Shown: positions 37,507 to 46,057 of the stretch, piece after piece
How the letters are laid out: the number at the start of each line of letters is the position of its first letter
Position numbering within the stretch: the first letter of the stretch is position 1
NCBI RefSeq assembly: GCF_001905125.1
Contig: NZ_LWLE01000009.1
Coordinates: 1 to 64,000, forward strand
Direction of reading: 5' to 3'
DNA length: 64,000 nucleotides
Origin: Streptomyces sp. TSRI0281
GTDB taxonomy: Bacteria; Actinomycetota; Actinomycetes; Streptomycetales; Streptomycetaceae
Translations under genes and position numbers: made by a program
Notes under the pieces: model-generated
What the model saw: the letters and a program-made list of their open reading frames with translations, nothing else
What the model was told of the DNA's origin: nothing
Database searches by the model: none

Positions 37507-38100
37507 AGTTCTCCGATCTCACCGCAAGTCCGGGCGATGCGGGATGAATAAGGCATGTAGGGCGCCACGACGCCCGGACACACTGAGAGAAAGAGAGGAG
37601 CTTTGCGAGCGGCCCCGCGGCCGCGGTGAGGATTCCGCCGCTCGGACGTCGGTCCCGACAGTCACGTATTCGCGCGTCATCCGGCGCCCGTCGGCAGCCC
37701 CGTCAGAGGGCCGTGCACGCCGGAGACAGAACGCCCGCGACGCCCGCACGGATCTGCCCGCACACGCCGGACCGCCGTAGCCGCTGGTCGAAACCCCTCG
37801 GTTGCGCGGGAGGCCGACCTCGCGACGACAACGCGGCACTCGATCAGATAGCCGACTGGTCGAAACGTTCAGCACCGGCTTCGACGCCCCGGCCGCGGTC
37901 GTCGTGCTGCCGGAGAGGTCCGGGCGCCACGTGTCCGAGTGCTTCTCTTTCCCGGTCACTGATTTTCCGGACAGCTTCCCGTGGTTTATTGCTCACGGAG
38001 TCGTACGCCCTTTCTCTGCATGATTCCTGTATTCCGGGATCTGGTGGACCACAGACTCGGGAACTCATCACGGGCCGGCTTCTTCCCTCGTACCGAAATG
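37507..38100. other. Intergenic stretch with a repeated 17-bp motif
   Basis: No gene is supported in about 590 bp. The string TAGCCGCTGGTCGAAAC at 37778-37794 recurs with one inserted base at 37849-37866, 71 bp apart, a possible binding-site pair. The right part is lower in GC. Confidence 0.45.
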
Positions 38101-38259
38101 TCATGCCGGGATAAGACCCCAACCGCTGTCGTTGCCGGGCGCGGCGGAGGACGTCGCCAGGATGTCGGCGCTGCCGGTCTCGGCGACAGCGGTACCGGCG
38201 ACGGTGCCGATCATCAGCGCGCAGAGAACAGTGACCACGAACACGCGGGCAGACTTCAT
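38101..38259 (-). CDS. Small secreted peptide (52 residues)
   Basis: ATG 38259 follows GGGAGA six bases upstream. The product has a clear Sec signal peptide (MKSARVFVVTVLCALMIG; cleavage likely after AVA at about residue 26). The mature part, about 26 residues, is ETGSADILATSSAAPGND then SGWGLIPA. No cysteines, so it is not a lanthipeptide-like precursor. It sits inside the NRPS cluster on the same strand, between two operons. Function unknown; it could be a secreted accessory or simply a bystander. Confidence 0.65.
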   Translation of the reverse strand: MKSARVFVVTVLCALMIGTVAGTAVAETGSADILATSSAAPGNDSGWGLIPA

Positions 38260-38596
38260 GACTTCTCCCAGAATTCAGAGTGAGGAATGATTGAAAAGTC
38301 CCGTCCGGCGTTGTCCGGCCGTTCCCCTTCCGCTGTTCCAGGATGGTGGGCGCCCGTCCCGGAATCCACAGACGGAACCATTCACCAAGTTCCCCGGCAC
38401 CAAAGCGGGGGGTGAACGAAACGCCCCCGCGGTATCAAATAACGGCAATACGGATGGTCATGGCTGCCCGGAGCCCTGCCGCCGCGGATACCGGCGGCGT
38501 GTGGGCCGAAGGCGCCCCTCAACGCGTCCGATGCGCCGAGAGACGCCCTCAGCCGTCGGCAGGTGCCGATCACGACAGCCCGGACGCGGCAACGCC
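38260..38596. other. Intergenic gap within the cluster
   Basis: About 340 bp between the A-domain gene and the small peptide gene. It must hold the promoter of the peptide gene; I cannot define it. No other feature seen. Confidence 0.4.
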
Positions 38597-40114
38597 TCAG
38601 CCCCGGCTCACCGAAAGCTCCTGGAACATCTCCCGGAGTTTCGCCCGGTCGATCTTCCCGTTCCGCGTCGACGGGAGGCCCTCCAGTTCAATGAAGTGCC
38701 GGGGGACCATGAACCGGGGCAGACCGGAGGCACACGCACGGAACAGGTCGTCCCGATCGACCTCCGCGCCGGTCGCACGGGTGTAGTACACAGCCAGCTG
38801 TGTGGACGCGGCAACCTTGACCCCGACGACCGCGGCTCGACGGACACCGGCGACCCGGGCGATCACGGACTCCACCTCACCTGGCTCGACTCGGTAGCCG
38901 TTCACCTTGAGCTGGTCGTCGAGCCTGGAGACGAAGTGGAAGTCGGCGCCGTCGAACGTGACCAGGTCTCCGCTGAAATAGCAGCGACGCATGCGGCCGT
39001 CCCGGTGTTCGACCTCCCTGAATCTCTGCGCGGTGAGCGCGTCGTCACCGGCGTACCCGATCCCGACGCAATTCCCGGCGATGACCAGCTCTCCGGTCTC
39101 GCCGGCTGTGAACGGGCGCAGCCGTCCGTCCACATGGCACAGCAGCTCCGCATCGACGACAGCGGTGCCGATGGGCGGCCGGTCGGGCCAGCCGGTGACG
39201 TCGCCCGTCAGCCGGTACTGAGTGACCACATGCGTCTCGCTCGGCCCGTACTGATTCACCAGCGTCAGGTCACCGTCGGCACAGAACTTCCGCACCTCCT
39301 CGTTGATCACCAACTGTTCACCCGCCACCGAGATCTCCCGCAGACTCGGGGTTCTCACGCCCGCGACACACGCGGCGGTGGCCAGTCCGTGCAGTCCGAC
39401 CACCGGCTGGAATAGCCGGGCGACATCGTGCTCGCGAATGATGTCGACCAACGTGAAGGGATCCAGCCTGTCCTGATCGTTCACCACGATCAGGGTCGCA
39501 CCGGCCAGCCAGGTCGCCACCGTGTCCTCGTACACCATGTCGAACCCGATGGACGACATGTGCAGTGTGTTCGGGGGCCGGTCATGGCTCCACCGCTGGA
39601 CATGCCAGTTACCCAGATCCGCCAGAACGACCGGCGGCACCGCGACAGCCTTGGGTTCGCCTGTCGACCCGGAGGTGGGGATGACATAGCAGAGCGGTCC
39701 GGTCGCGACCTCGTCCCGTCGCGTTCCCCGAATTGATCGGAAGGTGTGCTCCGCGACACCCGCCTCGACCGGTGCGCACTCCTCGGCCCGCAGGATCATG
39801 GCGCAGCCGGCGCTGCTCACCAGTTTGCCGGTCCAGGCGGGCGGCATGGCCGGATCGATGGACAGCACGCCGGCTCCGACGCGCCACACACCCAGCACCG
39901 CCGCGCAACGGGACCACGAACGAGTCGAATGCACGTCGACGACGTCACCGGGGCCGATGCCGTGTTCGGCGAGGCCGCCGGCGATTTCGGCCGACGCTTC
40001 GTCGAGTTCGGCGTAGGTATGGGCGACGCCGTTGTCGATGACCGCGACCGCGTCCCGGTGCCGGGCGATGGAGTCGACCAGCGTACGGATCAGTGAGACA
40101 TCGAGGTTGCTCAT
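38597..40114 (-). CDS. Stand-alone NRPS adenylation domain
   Basis: 505 residues, one complete A domain with no carrier attached. Core motifs: A3 YVIPTSGSTGEPKAVAV (about residue 143), A4 GFDMVYED, A5 NQYGPSETHV, A7 YFSGDLVTF, A8 RLDDQLKVNGYRVEPGEVE, and A10 NGKIDR with the catalytic Lys near the C-terminus. Asp235 (GrsA numbering) is kept, so an alpha-amino acid is expected. My hand-aligned pocket (D-M-E-L-S-A-Q-V-V) matches nothing I know. The start overlaps the PhyH stop (ATGA), which suggests that the hydroxylase makes or modifies its substrate. Confidence 0.9.
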   Translation of the reverse strand: MSNLDVSLIRTLVDSIARHRDAVAVIDNGVAHTYAELDEASAEIAGGLAEHGIGPGDVVDVHSTRSWSRCAAVLGVWRVGAGVLSIDPAMPPAWTGKLVSSAGCAMILRAEECAPVEAGVAEHTFRSIRGTRRDEVATGPLCYVIPTSGSTGEPKAVAVPPVVLADLGNWHVQRWSHDRPPNTLHMSSIGFDMVYEDTVATWLAGATLIVVNDQDRLDPFTLVDIIREHDVARLFQPVVGLHGLATAACVAGVRTPSLREISVAGEQLVINEEVRKFCADGDLTLVNQYGPSETHVVTQYRLTGDVTGWPDRPPIGTAVVDAELLCHVDGRLRPFTAGETGELVIAGNCVGIGYAGDDALTAQRFREVEHRDGRMRRCYFSGDLVTFDGADFHFVSRLDDQLKVNGYRVEPGEVESVIARVAGVRRAAVVGVKVAASTQLAVYYTRATGAEVDRDDLFRACASGLPRFMVPRHFIELEGLPSTRNGKIDRAKLREMFQELSVSRG

Positions 40115-40911
40115 GCGATCAGACCGCCGTCGACAAGTTCCAGCGGCCGGTGGTCACGCGACGCGACGAACTCCGGACGCGGACTGGGCACTTCGCGCAA
40201 TTCGTTGTCGACACTGTTGTAGCTGACGAACGCCATGGTCCGGTCGGTCGGCGACATGTTCGCACCGGAGCCGTGCGCGATGCAGGGGTGGAAGAACAGC
40301 AGGCTTCCAGCACGTCCGACAATGGACCGGATCTCCGACTCCGCGGTCACCTTGGCCATCTGTTCGGCGTCCAGCGCGAACTTCAGCTTCGCCGAAAGGT
40401 CGGCCTCCCACTGCGACGTACTCTCGGGCTCGGGACGCCACGGGGCTATCGCGCCGTTTCGATGCGAACCAGGAACGACCAGCAGCGGGCCGTTGTGCTC
40501 GGTCGCGTCGTCCAGCAGCAGCGCGACATTGACCGCCCGCGGCTCCGGCATACCGTCCTTGGGCCCCCAGACGCTGTAGTCCTGGTGCCATTGCCACACT
40601 TCTCCGCGAAGCGCCTGCTTAGCGTTGACTTTGCACTGGAACACATGCACCTTGCTGTCCAGCAGCTCCTCCGCCGCGGAAAGCAGCTCGGGCAGCCGCA
40701 CCAGCCTGGAGAACAGCGCGCCCGTGGTGTGGCAGCCGTGGATGCCCCGCACCGTGGTCCCGTCCTCCTCGAAGATCCGCCCAGGGTGCTCGGTCCCGTA
40801 GAGATCGGTCACCTCACGTCGCAGAGCGGCGATATCGCCGGCATCGAAGACGTCTTCGAGGAGCAGGAATCCTTCGGACCGGTATTCCGCGGTCTGACTT
40901 TCGGTGAGCAT
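40111..40911 (-). CDS. PhyH-family Fe(II)/2-oxoglutarate dioxygenase
   Basis: 266 residues of the phytanoyl-CoA dioxygenase family, which includes amino-acid hydroxylases such as EctD and GriE. The 2-His-1-carboxylate triad is seen: HxD in WQWHQDYSVWG (about residue 109) and a distal His in FFHPCIAHGSGAN (about 212). PGSHRNG is also typical. It probably hydroxylates a free or carrier-bound amino acid and is coupled by ATGA to the A-domain gene at 38597. The 30-bp promoter motif at 40994 lies 83 bp upstream. Confidence 0.85.
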   Translation of the reverse strand: MLTESQTAEYRSEGFLLLEDVFDAGDIAALRREVTDLYGTEHPGRIFEEDGTTVRGIHGCHTTGALFSRLVRLPELLSAAEELLDSKVHVFQCKVNAKQALRGEVWQWHQDYSVWGPKDGMPEPRAVNVALLLDDATEHNGPLLVVPGSHRNGAIAPWRPEPESTSQWEADLSAKLKFALDAEQMAKVTAESEIRSIVGRAGSLLFFHPCIAHGSGANMSPTDRTMAFVSYNSVDNELREVPSPRPEFVASRDHRPLELVDGGLIA

Positions 40912-40993
40912 AATGCGATGACCTCTCTGCCTGATTCTCCGGGGTGATGTAAATCGTTACGCATGCCTGGCCGGAAAAGAAAGAGTTCTGTCC

Positions 40994-41023
40994 GGGCAGA
41001 ACCGGCCAGGACGCTTTGCGACA
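40994..41023 (-). promoter_or_regulatory. 30-bp conserved promoter element (copy 1)
   Basis: On the plus strand it starts GGGCAGAACCGGCCAGG and ends ACGCTTTGCGACA. The second copy, at 46058-46087, matches 26 of 30 positions. Copy 1 is 83 bp upstream of the phyH start, copy 2 is 90 bp upstream of the Asp-hydroxylase-like gene. This looks like a shared operator or activator site for two hydroxylase operons. Confidence 0.65.
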
Positions 41024-41272
41024 GAGCGCCCCCATGGCGTCACAGCCTCAATCCCCATTCGTCGAACACCGTACTGATGCTGAACACGCTCAGCCGTGCG
41101 TGCCATTCACCCTCGACACCGCGGGCCGCTATCCGTTCGAGCGTTCCGCTCGGAATACGCCGCTGGTCCGCGACCAGGTCGCGCCACTCATGAGGTGGTC
41201 GAGGCGTCGGAGAACGGAATCAGCCTGTCTCCCGAAATCTCCCGATCGTGGCGGCCGTCGTTCCCGGCGGTG

Positions 41273-41503
41273 TTACGGGGCGAGGGCGGCGTGGGAGTCG
41301 ATGTAGGCGGCGATCGACGCCACGGTCGGGTTGAGGAACATCTGGTCCATGGGGACCTCGGCGCCCAGTTCCTCGATGAATGCGCCCTGAATCCTGACCA
41401 TGATCAGGGACTGGCCGCCCAGGGCGAAGAAATCGTCGTCCGACGTGATGTCGTCACGCTGGAGTTCCCGGCACCAGATGGCGCGGACACGGTCGGCGGT
41501 CAT
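41273..41503 (-). CDS. Free-standing peptidyl carrier protein
   Basis: 76 residues, the size of a minimal carrier protein. The phosphopantetheine site is DDFFALGGQSLIMVRIQ (Ser about residue 32). It follows the stand-alone A domain of 41542 on the same strand with 38 bp between them and a good AGAGG site, so it is the probable partner of that A domain. It would carry an activated amino acid for modification or for transfer to an A-less module. Confidence 0.9.
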   Translation of the reverse strand: MTADRVRAIWCRELQRDDITSDDDFFALGGQSLIMVRIQGAFIEELGAEVPMDQMFLNPTVASIAAYIDSHAALAP

Positions 41504-41541
41504 CGTATTCCTCTCGTTTGTCGTCACGGCCAAGGGCCTGG

Positions 41542-43125
41542 TCATGCCACGGAGTTGCTGTCGGCGCTCTGGGTGCGGCAGATGTCCGCCAGGGCGGCGC
41601 GGTCCACTTTTCCGTGCGGGCTCAGCGGAATGCGCAGGATGTTCGTGAACCGGGACGGCACCATGTTCCGCGGCAGAGTCCACAGCAGACGGGTGCGCAG
41701 GTCGTCCTCGGCGAGGTCCTTGCCCGAGGTGACGACGAACGCGTTCAGTTCGGCTTCGCCGCCGTCGTAGGTGACCACGACGGCCGCCTCGCGGACGCCG
41801 GCCAGCCTGCCCAGAGCGCGTTCGATGTCGGTGGGGTCGATCCGCATGCCCCGCACCTTGACCTGGGCGTCCATCCGCCCGGCGACGACGAGTTCACCGC
41901 TGTCGTCGATCCGGCCGCGGTCCCCCGTACGGTACAGGCGCAGCGGCGTCCCCTCCATGTCAATGGTCGTGAACTTGGCGTTCTCGGGGCCGCCGGCGCC
42001 CAGGTAGCCCGCGCCGACGCCGGCCCCGGAGATGCAGATCTCGCCGTACTGGCCCGCCTCGACCTCGCGCAGTTCGGCGTCCAGGAGGTGGATGGCGGTG
42101 TTGTGGGCGGGTCGGCCGACCGGGGCGATGTCGTGCTCGCCAGGCCGGTGGTGGGCCAGGTCGTAGGAGGTGGCGACGTCCGTGCACTCGGCGACGCCGT
42201 ACTGGTGCAGCAGGGTGCAGGTGGTGCCCGGGCGGCGCGCGAAGTGGGCGAGGCGTTCGCTCTTCAGCGCCTCCCCACCGAACAGTATGTAGTCGAGCCG
42301 GGCGAGGGAGTCGCCGCCGCGCGCGTTCTCCCAGTCGACCAGCAGGTACAGGGTGCTGGAGGCGCAGTGCACGACGCGGATGTCGTACTGGGTGAGCATG
42401 CGGTAGGCCAGCATGGCGTCGAAGTTGCGGCTGGCCATCAGGTGCTGGGTGGCGCCGCAGAACAGTGGTGTCATCAGGGCGCGCTGGGACAGGTCGAAGC
42501 CGAAGGCGGAGACGACCAGGTTGTGGGAGCCGCGGTGCAGGCCGTACTCGATCTGGAGCCAGTTCATCAGGTTGAACCAGCCCTCGTGGCGGACCGCGGT
42601 CAGCTTGGGGGTGCCGGTCGAGCCGGAGGTGAACACCGCGTAGCAGAGGTCGTCGCCGGTGACGTGGACGTCGGGGACGGTCGCGGGGAGGGTCGCGAGG
42701 TGGCCTGCGAGCTGTTCGAGGTCCATGACCTCGACGCCCGCGGACTCGACCATCTCGGCCGTCGCCGGGGAGGCCACGATCAGGGCGAGGTCGGGCACCT
42801 GCCCGAGCAACAGCCGCAGGCGGGCTGCGGGGTAGGCGGGGTCGAAGGGCACGTAGGCCGCGCCGGCCTTCAGGGTACCGAGGACGGCGACGATCATGTC
42901 GATCGAGTAGTCGAGGCAGACGCCGACCTTCGCGCCGCGGCCGTGGCCGCGTGCGGTGAGCAAGTGCGCGAACCGGTTGGCCCGCGCGTCGAGTTCCGCG
43001 TACGTCACTTGCCGGCCGGACCACACGACGGCGACGGCGTCGGGGATGGCCCGCACGTGCTCCTCGAACCGGCGGTGGACGACGGGCGAGGGCGGCAGAG
43101 CCACCCGCTTTCCCTGAAGGATCAT
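41542..43125 (-). CDS. Stand-alone NRPS adenylation domain
   Basis: 527 residues from ATG 43125 (GGAG eight bases upstream). Complete A domain: A3 YAVFTSGSTGTPKLTAV, A4 FGFDLSQRALMTPLF, A5 HQYGVAECTDV, A7 YRTGDRGRI, A8 RMDAQVKVRGMRIDPTDIE, A10 HGKVDR. Unlike the other free A domain its A8 and A10 are close to those of modular NRPSs. Hand-aligned pocket D-L-R-H-L-G-Q-D-V; substrate not predicted. It is followed by the free PCP at 41273, presumably its acceptor, and may also serve the A-less modules. Confidence 0.9.
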   Translation of the reverse strand: MILQGKRVALPPSPVVHRRFEEHVRAIPDAVAVVWSGRQVTYAELDARANRFAHLLTARGHGRGAKVGVCLDYSIDMIVAVLGTLKAGAAYVPFDPAYPAARLRLLLGQVPDLALIVASPATAEMVESAGVEVMDLEQLAGHLATLPATVPDVHVTGDDLCYAVFTSGSTGTPKLTAVRHEGWFNLMNWLQIEYGLHRGSHNLVVSAFGFDLSQRALMTPLFCGATQHLMASRNFDAMLAYRMLTQYDIRVVHCASSTLYLLVDWENARGGDSLARLDYILFGGEALKSERLAHFARRPGTTCTLLHQYGVAECTDVATSYDLAHHRPGEHDIAPVGRPAHNTAIHLLDAELREVEAGQYGEICISGAGVGAGYLGAGGPENAKFTTIDMEGTPLRLYRTGDRGRIDDSGELVVAGRMDAQVKVRGMRIDPTDIERALGRLAGVREAAVVVTYDGGEAELNAFVVTSGKDLAEDDLRTRLLWTLPRNMVPSRFTNILRIPLSPHGKVDRAALADICRTQSADSNSVA

Positions 43126-43218
43126 CAACTGACTCCGATGTGCGAGGTTTCCGGTCGGGCGGGCCGCCGCGGCACCTGGGCAGAGGTTTCGCCCCGGGCA
43201 CACCGGGGCGGTGCGCTC

Positions 43219-43840
43219 TCAGGCGCTCTGGCGTTCGGCACTCGCCGACATCCGGGCCGCCCACTTGTCGACGGGCAGCCCGTGCGCGGCGGCGGCCTTG
43301 GAGAGGTACTCCAGCTGGGTGGCGGACAGCTCGACGTTCAGCGTGGTGCTCTTGCTCCCGCCCTGCCCTCCGGCCGGCGACGCGGCGCTTGCGGTGGCGT
43401 CCTGCCCGCCGTCGCCGGCGCTGTCGGGGAGCGCAGCCCGGTTGCTCTGCACGGCCGCGTGGTGGGCGAAGCTGAGGCTGTCGCGCCGCCGGTCGTGCTC
43501 GAAACGGCGGGCCACCCAGGCGTAATGGCGCAGGGTCTGGTAGTCGAGCCCGGTCCGCTCCACAGCCTCCTTGTAGCGTCGCCACCCGTAGGTGGCCTCC
43601 CCGTGGATCAGCCAGTCGGCGAGCCACCAGGCCGAGGAGTTCACCAGCTCCCGCAGGCTGGCCCCGATCTGTTCCCAGGACCGCTCGGAGAGGTTCTGGG
43701 AAGGCCATCCCCGACTTCCGCACCGTGGCGTGTGTCCCCACGAAGGACAGGGCCACATCGCGCCGGGCCGGCTCCCCCGATGTGTGGGGCCTTGCCTTGT
43801 ACCTGCTCGCCATGGTCACAGCGCCCGTCACCACCCTCAT
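43219..43840 (-). pseudogene. LmbU-family regulator with a one-base frameshift
   Basis: The C-terminal frame reads SSAWWLADWLIHGEATYGWR, RYKEAVERTGLDYQTLRHYA, WVARRFEHDRRRDSLSFAHH, the hallmark of LmbU-family regulators of lincomycin- and hormaomycin-type clusters. The N-terminal frame (MASRYKARPHTSGEPARRDV, THATVRKSGMAFP) is offset by one base: one extra C in a C-run near 43699. Removing it gives a single protein of about 206 residues from ATG 43840 (or 197 from 43813). Either the regulator is inactive or this is a sequencing slip. Confidence 0.75.
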
Positions 43841-43918
43841 CTCCCCACTCACCGTGTTCGCCCGGTCATGGACCGATCCCCCGGCCGAGGAGCTGGGCGG
43901 CGGTCGTTGTCGTCGATC

Positions 43919-43939
43919 CGTCCCGGGCTGCCCGGGACG
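43919..43939. promoter_or_regulatory. Inverted repeat upstream of the LmbU-type gene
   Basis: CGTCCCGGG and CCCGGGACG form a perfect 9-bp inverted repeat around CTG. It lies about 80 bp before the start at 43840. Its half-sites GTCCCG/CGGGAC recur at 36824 and 36986. No U-run follows, so an operator is more likely than a terminator. Confidence 0.45.
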
Positions 43940-44059
43940 CTCGCGCCTGCCGGGAGCGGCCGGCGGTGGGCCGGCGGGTGGGCCGGCCGGGCACCGCGGG
44001 GCCCGGATGCGGGACCCCACGGCCTGACAGCGCGTCAGTCCGGTGCGGCGGGGCGGCGC

Positions 44060-44145
44060 TCAGTCCGCCGCGATGGACTCGCGCACGCTCCGCGGCGCGG
44101 GTCGGTCCGGTTCGACTCGACGTGCGCCAGGCACTCGGCGGTCTC
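44060..44145 (-). pseudogene. Remnant of a second mbtH gene
   Basis: Starting inside the stop codon of the upstream gene, the frame reads ETAECLAHVESNRTDPR, matching the CLAHVEENWTDMRP region of the intact MbtH at 52121. The invariant Trp is now Arg. A shift then gives RSVRESIAAD and a stop at 44060, the usual MbtH end. The first half of the gene is deleted. Confidence 0.65.
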
Positions 44146-44920
44146 AGATGTGCTGCCGCATCGGGGTGAAGTCGACCAGGACCACCGCACGCTCGCCCGT
44201 CTCCGGGCCGGCCCCGCGCCTGATGGGGGACACATAGTGGCTGACCTTCTCGTCGGTGACGCCGTAGGACTCCAGCGGCTTGGTCAGTTCGAACTCGGCC
44301 AGAGCCTCGCCCTCGGGCACCTCCTCGGGCAGCTTGCCCCGGTACTTCGGCGGCGCGATCACGTTCGAGCCGCCGACGACGTTGCGGCGATAGACCAGGT
44401 GCGCGAAGACGAACGGCTCGCCGTCCTGATGGAGCTCATTGGGCGAGGAGATGGCCTCGTGTCCGGGGGCGTCCACCGCCAGCTTGATCAGATGCACCCC
44501 GACGTGCAGCGGGAACGCCGCGTCGTTCTGCGACCATCGCGTCTGCGCGAAGTCGAAGGACAGGATCTCGTGGATGATCGGGTTGTTCCGGGCTGTTTCA
44601 CTCATGGCGGGCAGCTTGCGGACCACGCCGACATAGTCGGGGTTGTGGTCGGCCTGCCAGTAGCCGTTCATCCAACCCTGTTCGCCGAGGTGCGTGTCCG
44701 GAATCCAGCTGAACTCTCGCGACCAGGGGAGGAAAATGCCGCGGGCATAGCGGCGGTTGCGCCCTTCCTCCGTCGCATAGGGGTCCGGTGGCAGGTCGAC
44801 GAACTCGGCGCGAAGGCTCTGGAAGGACGCGTCGGATTCGGCTATCCCGAATTCCTCGGCGAGGTCCCAGCGGGCGAATCCGTTCTCGACGAGGGCGGGC
44901 GATTCGGTCAGTGTCTGCAT
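44144..44920 (-). CDS. 2-oxoglutarate/Fe(II)-dependent dioxygenase (2OG-Fe_dioxy type)
   Basis: 258 residues. Matches in pattern the 2OG-Fe dioxygenase family (PF10014) that includes the free L-isoleucine 4-hydroxylases: HVGVHLIKLAVDAPG, then NELHQDGEPFVFAHLVYRRN with the HxD pair (about residue 158) and a distal His in VSHYVSPIRRG. It should hydroxylate a free aliphatic or basic amino acid in the cytosol. It follows the Asp-hydroxylase-like gene with 58 bp between, and the mbtH remnant begins at its stop codon. Confidence 0.75.
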   Translation of the reverse strand: MQTLTESPALVENGFARWDLAEEFGIAESDASFQSLRAEFVDLPPDPYATEEGRNRRYARGIFLPWSREFSWIPDTHLGEQGWMNGYWQADHNPDYVGVVRKLPAMSETARNNPIIHEILSFDFAQTRWSQNDAAFPLHVGVHLIKLAVDAPGHEAISSPNELHQDGEPFVFAHLVYRRNVVGGSNVIAPPKYRGKLPEEVPEGEALAEFELTKPLESYGVTDEKVSHYVSPIRRGAGPETGERAVVLVDFTPMRQHI

Positions 44921-44978
44921 GACTGTCCCCAAGCAGTGGTCGTGATGGGTGGACTGTGGTGGCTGACGGTTCGGGCCG

Positions 44979-45968
44979 TCAGACCGCGGCGAGCCGGTGC
45001 GCCGGGCGGACGACCACCTGGCGCCGGCGTCCGCGCCGGGTGGAGAGCTCCACTCGCGGATCTTCGTCGAAGAGGTCGAGGCGGAGCAGGCGTTCCTCGC
45101 TCCAGCCGAGCAACCGGAACTCGCCGGCGCCCAGGTGCAGCAGTTCCACGGGTGCGCGCCCTTCGACGCGCAGGACCAGGCCATCGTCCTCGGCGGTCAC
45201 TTCGGCGGCGAGGTCGCTCTCCTGGTCGTCGACCACGGGAAGTCCCCACTCCATGAAGGAGAACGGCACCGCGAAGGTGCAGCTGAACTCGGCGAGCTCG
45301 CGTGACGTGAGCGGCAGCACGGGGCGGTAGTAGGCGATGTCGCTGGTAGGCAGCTCCGCTCGGAAGCTGTCCGGGAACAGGGCCAGCAGCTTGTCGTTGG
45401 TGGCGCAGTCCGCGACCAGGTGGATCCGGGTGCGGTCACCGGCGTTCCGCAGGGAATGCGGTCGTTCGAAGTCGGCGTACCAGAGCGTTCCCGGCTGCCA
45501 CCGCTGTTCGACCCCGTCCATCACCAGTACCGCCCCGGGATTGGTGACCAGCGGGATGTGCAGCCGTACGTAGCCGTAGGGGAGCCCGAGCGGGGTGTCC
45601 GCGTGCTCTTCGACAGACACACCGGGAGCCAGGGCCATCAAGCGGACGCTGCGCAGTTCGGTGCCCAGTTCGGACAGGATCTGACTGAGGTAGGGCGCCT
45701 TCGCCATCAGAGGCGTGTCGGCGAACCCGTCACGTCCCGGGCCACCGGGGTCGGTTCGCTGGAGGTCCCCGCCCGGCGCACGCAGGGAAAGAACCTTCCA
45801 GTCCACATCGGATTCCTCTCCGACGACGCCGTCCTCGAAGGACCGCTGCAATGCCCAGAATTCGGAACCGCTGAGCTCTACGAGATCCGCTTTCAGTCGA
45901 TCGATATCCAGATCGTCGCGTAGCATCACTGCGGCCGGAAGGTTTTCCAAGGAGCTTATCTCTTGCAT
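44979..45968 (-). CDS. Aspartyl/asparaginyl beta-hydroxylase-like dioxygenase
   Basis: 329 residues. The PF05118 core is visible: VEEHADTPLGLPYGYVRLHI with the HxD pair, PGAVLVMDGVEQRWQPGTLW, and a distal His in ERPHSLRN, about residue 160. This family includes both protein Asp/Asn hydroxylases and small-molecule enzymes such as cis-proline hydroxylases. The last about 120 residues (TCTFAVPF onward) form an extra domain I do not recognise. First gene of an operon with the 2OG enzyme at 44144. The 30-bp motif copy at 46058 lies upstream. Confidence 0.75.
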   Translation of the reverse strand: MQEISSLENLPAAVMLRDDLDIDRLKADLVELSGSEFWALQRSFEDGVVGEESDVDWKVLSLRAPGGDLQRTDPGGPGRDGFADTPLMAKAPYLSQILSELGTELRSVRLMALAPGVSVEEHADTPLGLPYGYVRLHIPLVTNPGAVLVMDGVEQRWQPGTLWYADFERPHSLRNAGDRTRIHLVADCATNDKLLALFPDSFRAELPTSDIAYYRPVLPLTSRELAEFSCTFAVPFSFMEWGLPVVDDQESDLAAEVTAEDDGLVLRVEGRAPVELLHLGAGEFRLLGWSEERLLRLDLFDEDPRVELSTRRGRRRQVVVRPAHRLAAV

Positions 45969-46057
45969 GAAGACCTCGCTTCAATGAGCTTTTTGGGCAC
46001 TTTTCCTTGCTATCGAAATCTTACTTCTCTGTCGCGCCAGAAAAAGCGTCCGATGGC

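Noticed and set aside
37519..37959. Open frame of about 146 residues on the minus strand
   Set aside because: No motif, poor ribosome site, low-complexity composition; judged non-coding.
43919..43939. Transcription terminator at the CGTCCCGGG inverted repeat
   Set aside because: No run of T follows on either strand, and it lies upstream of a gene; treated as an operator candidate.
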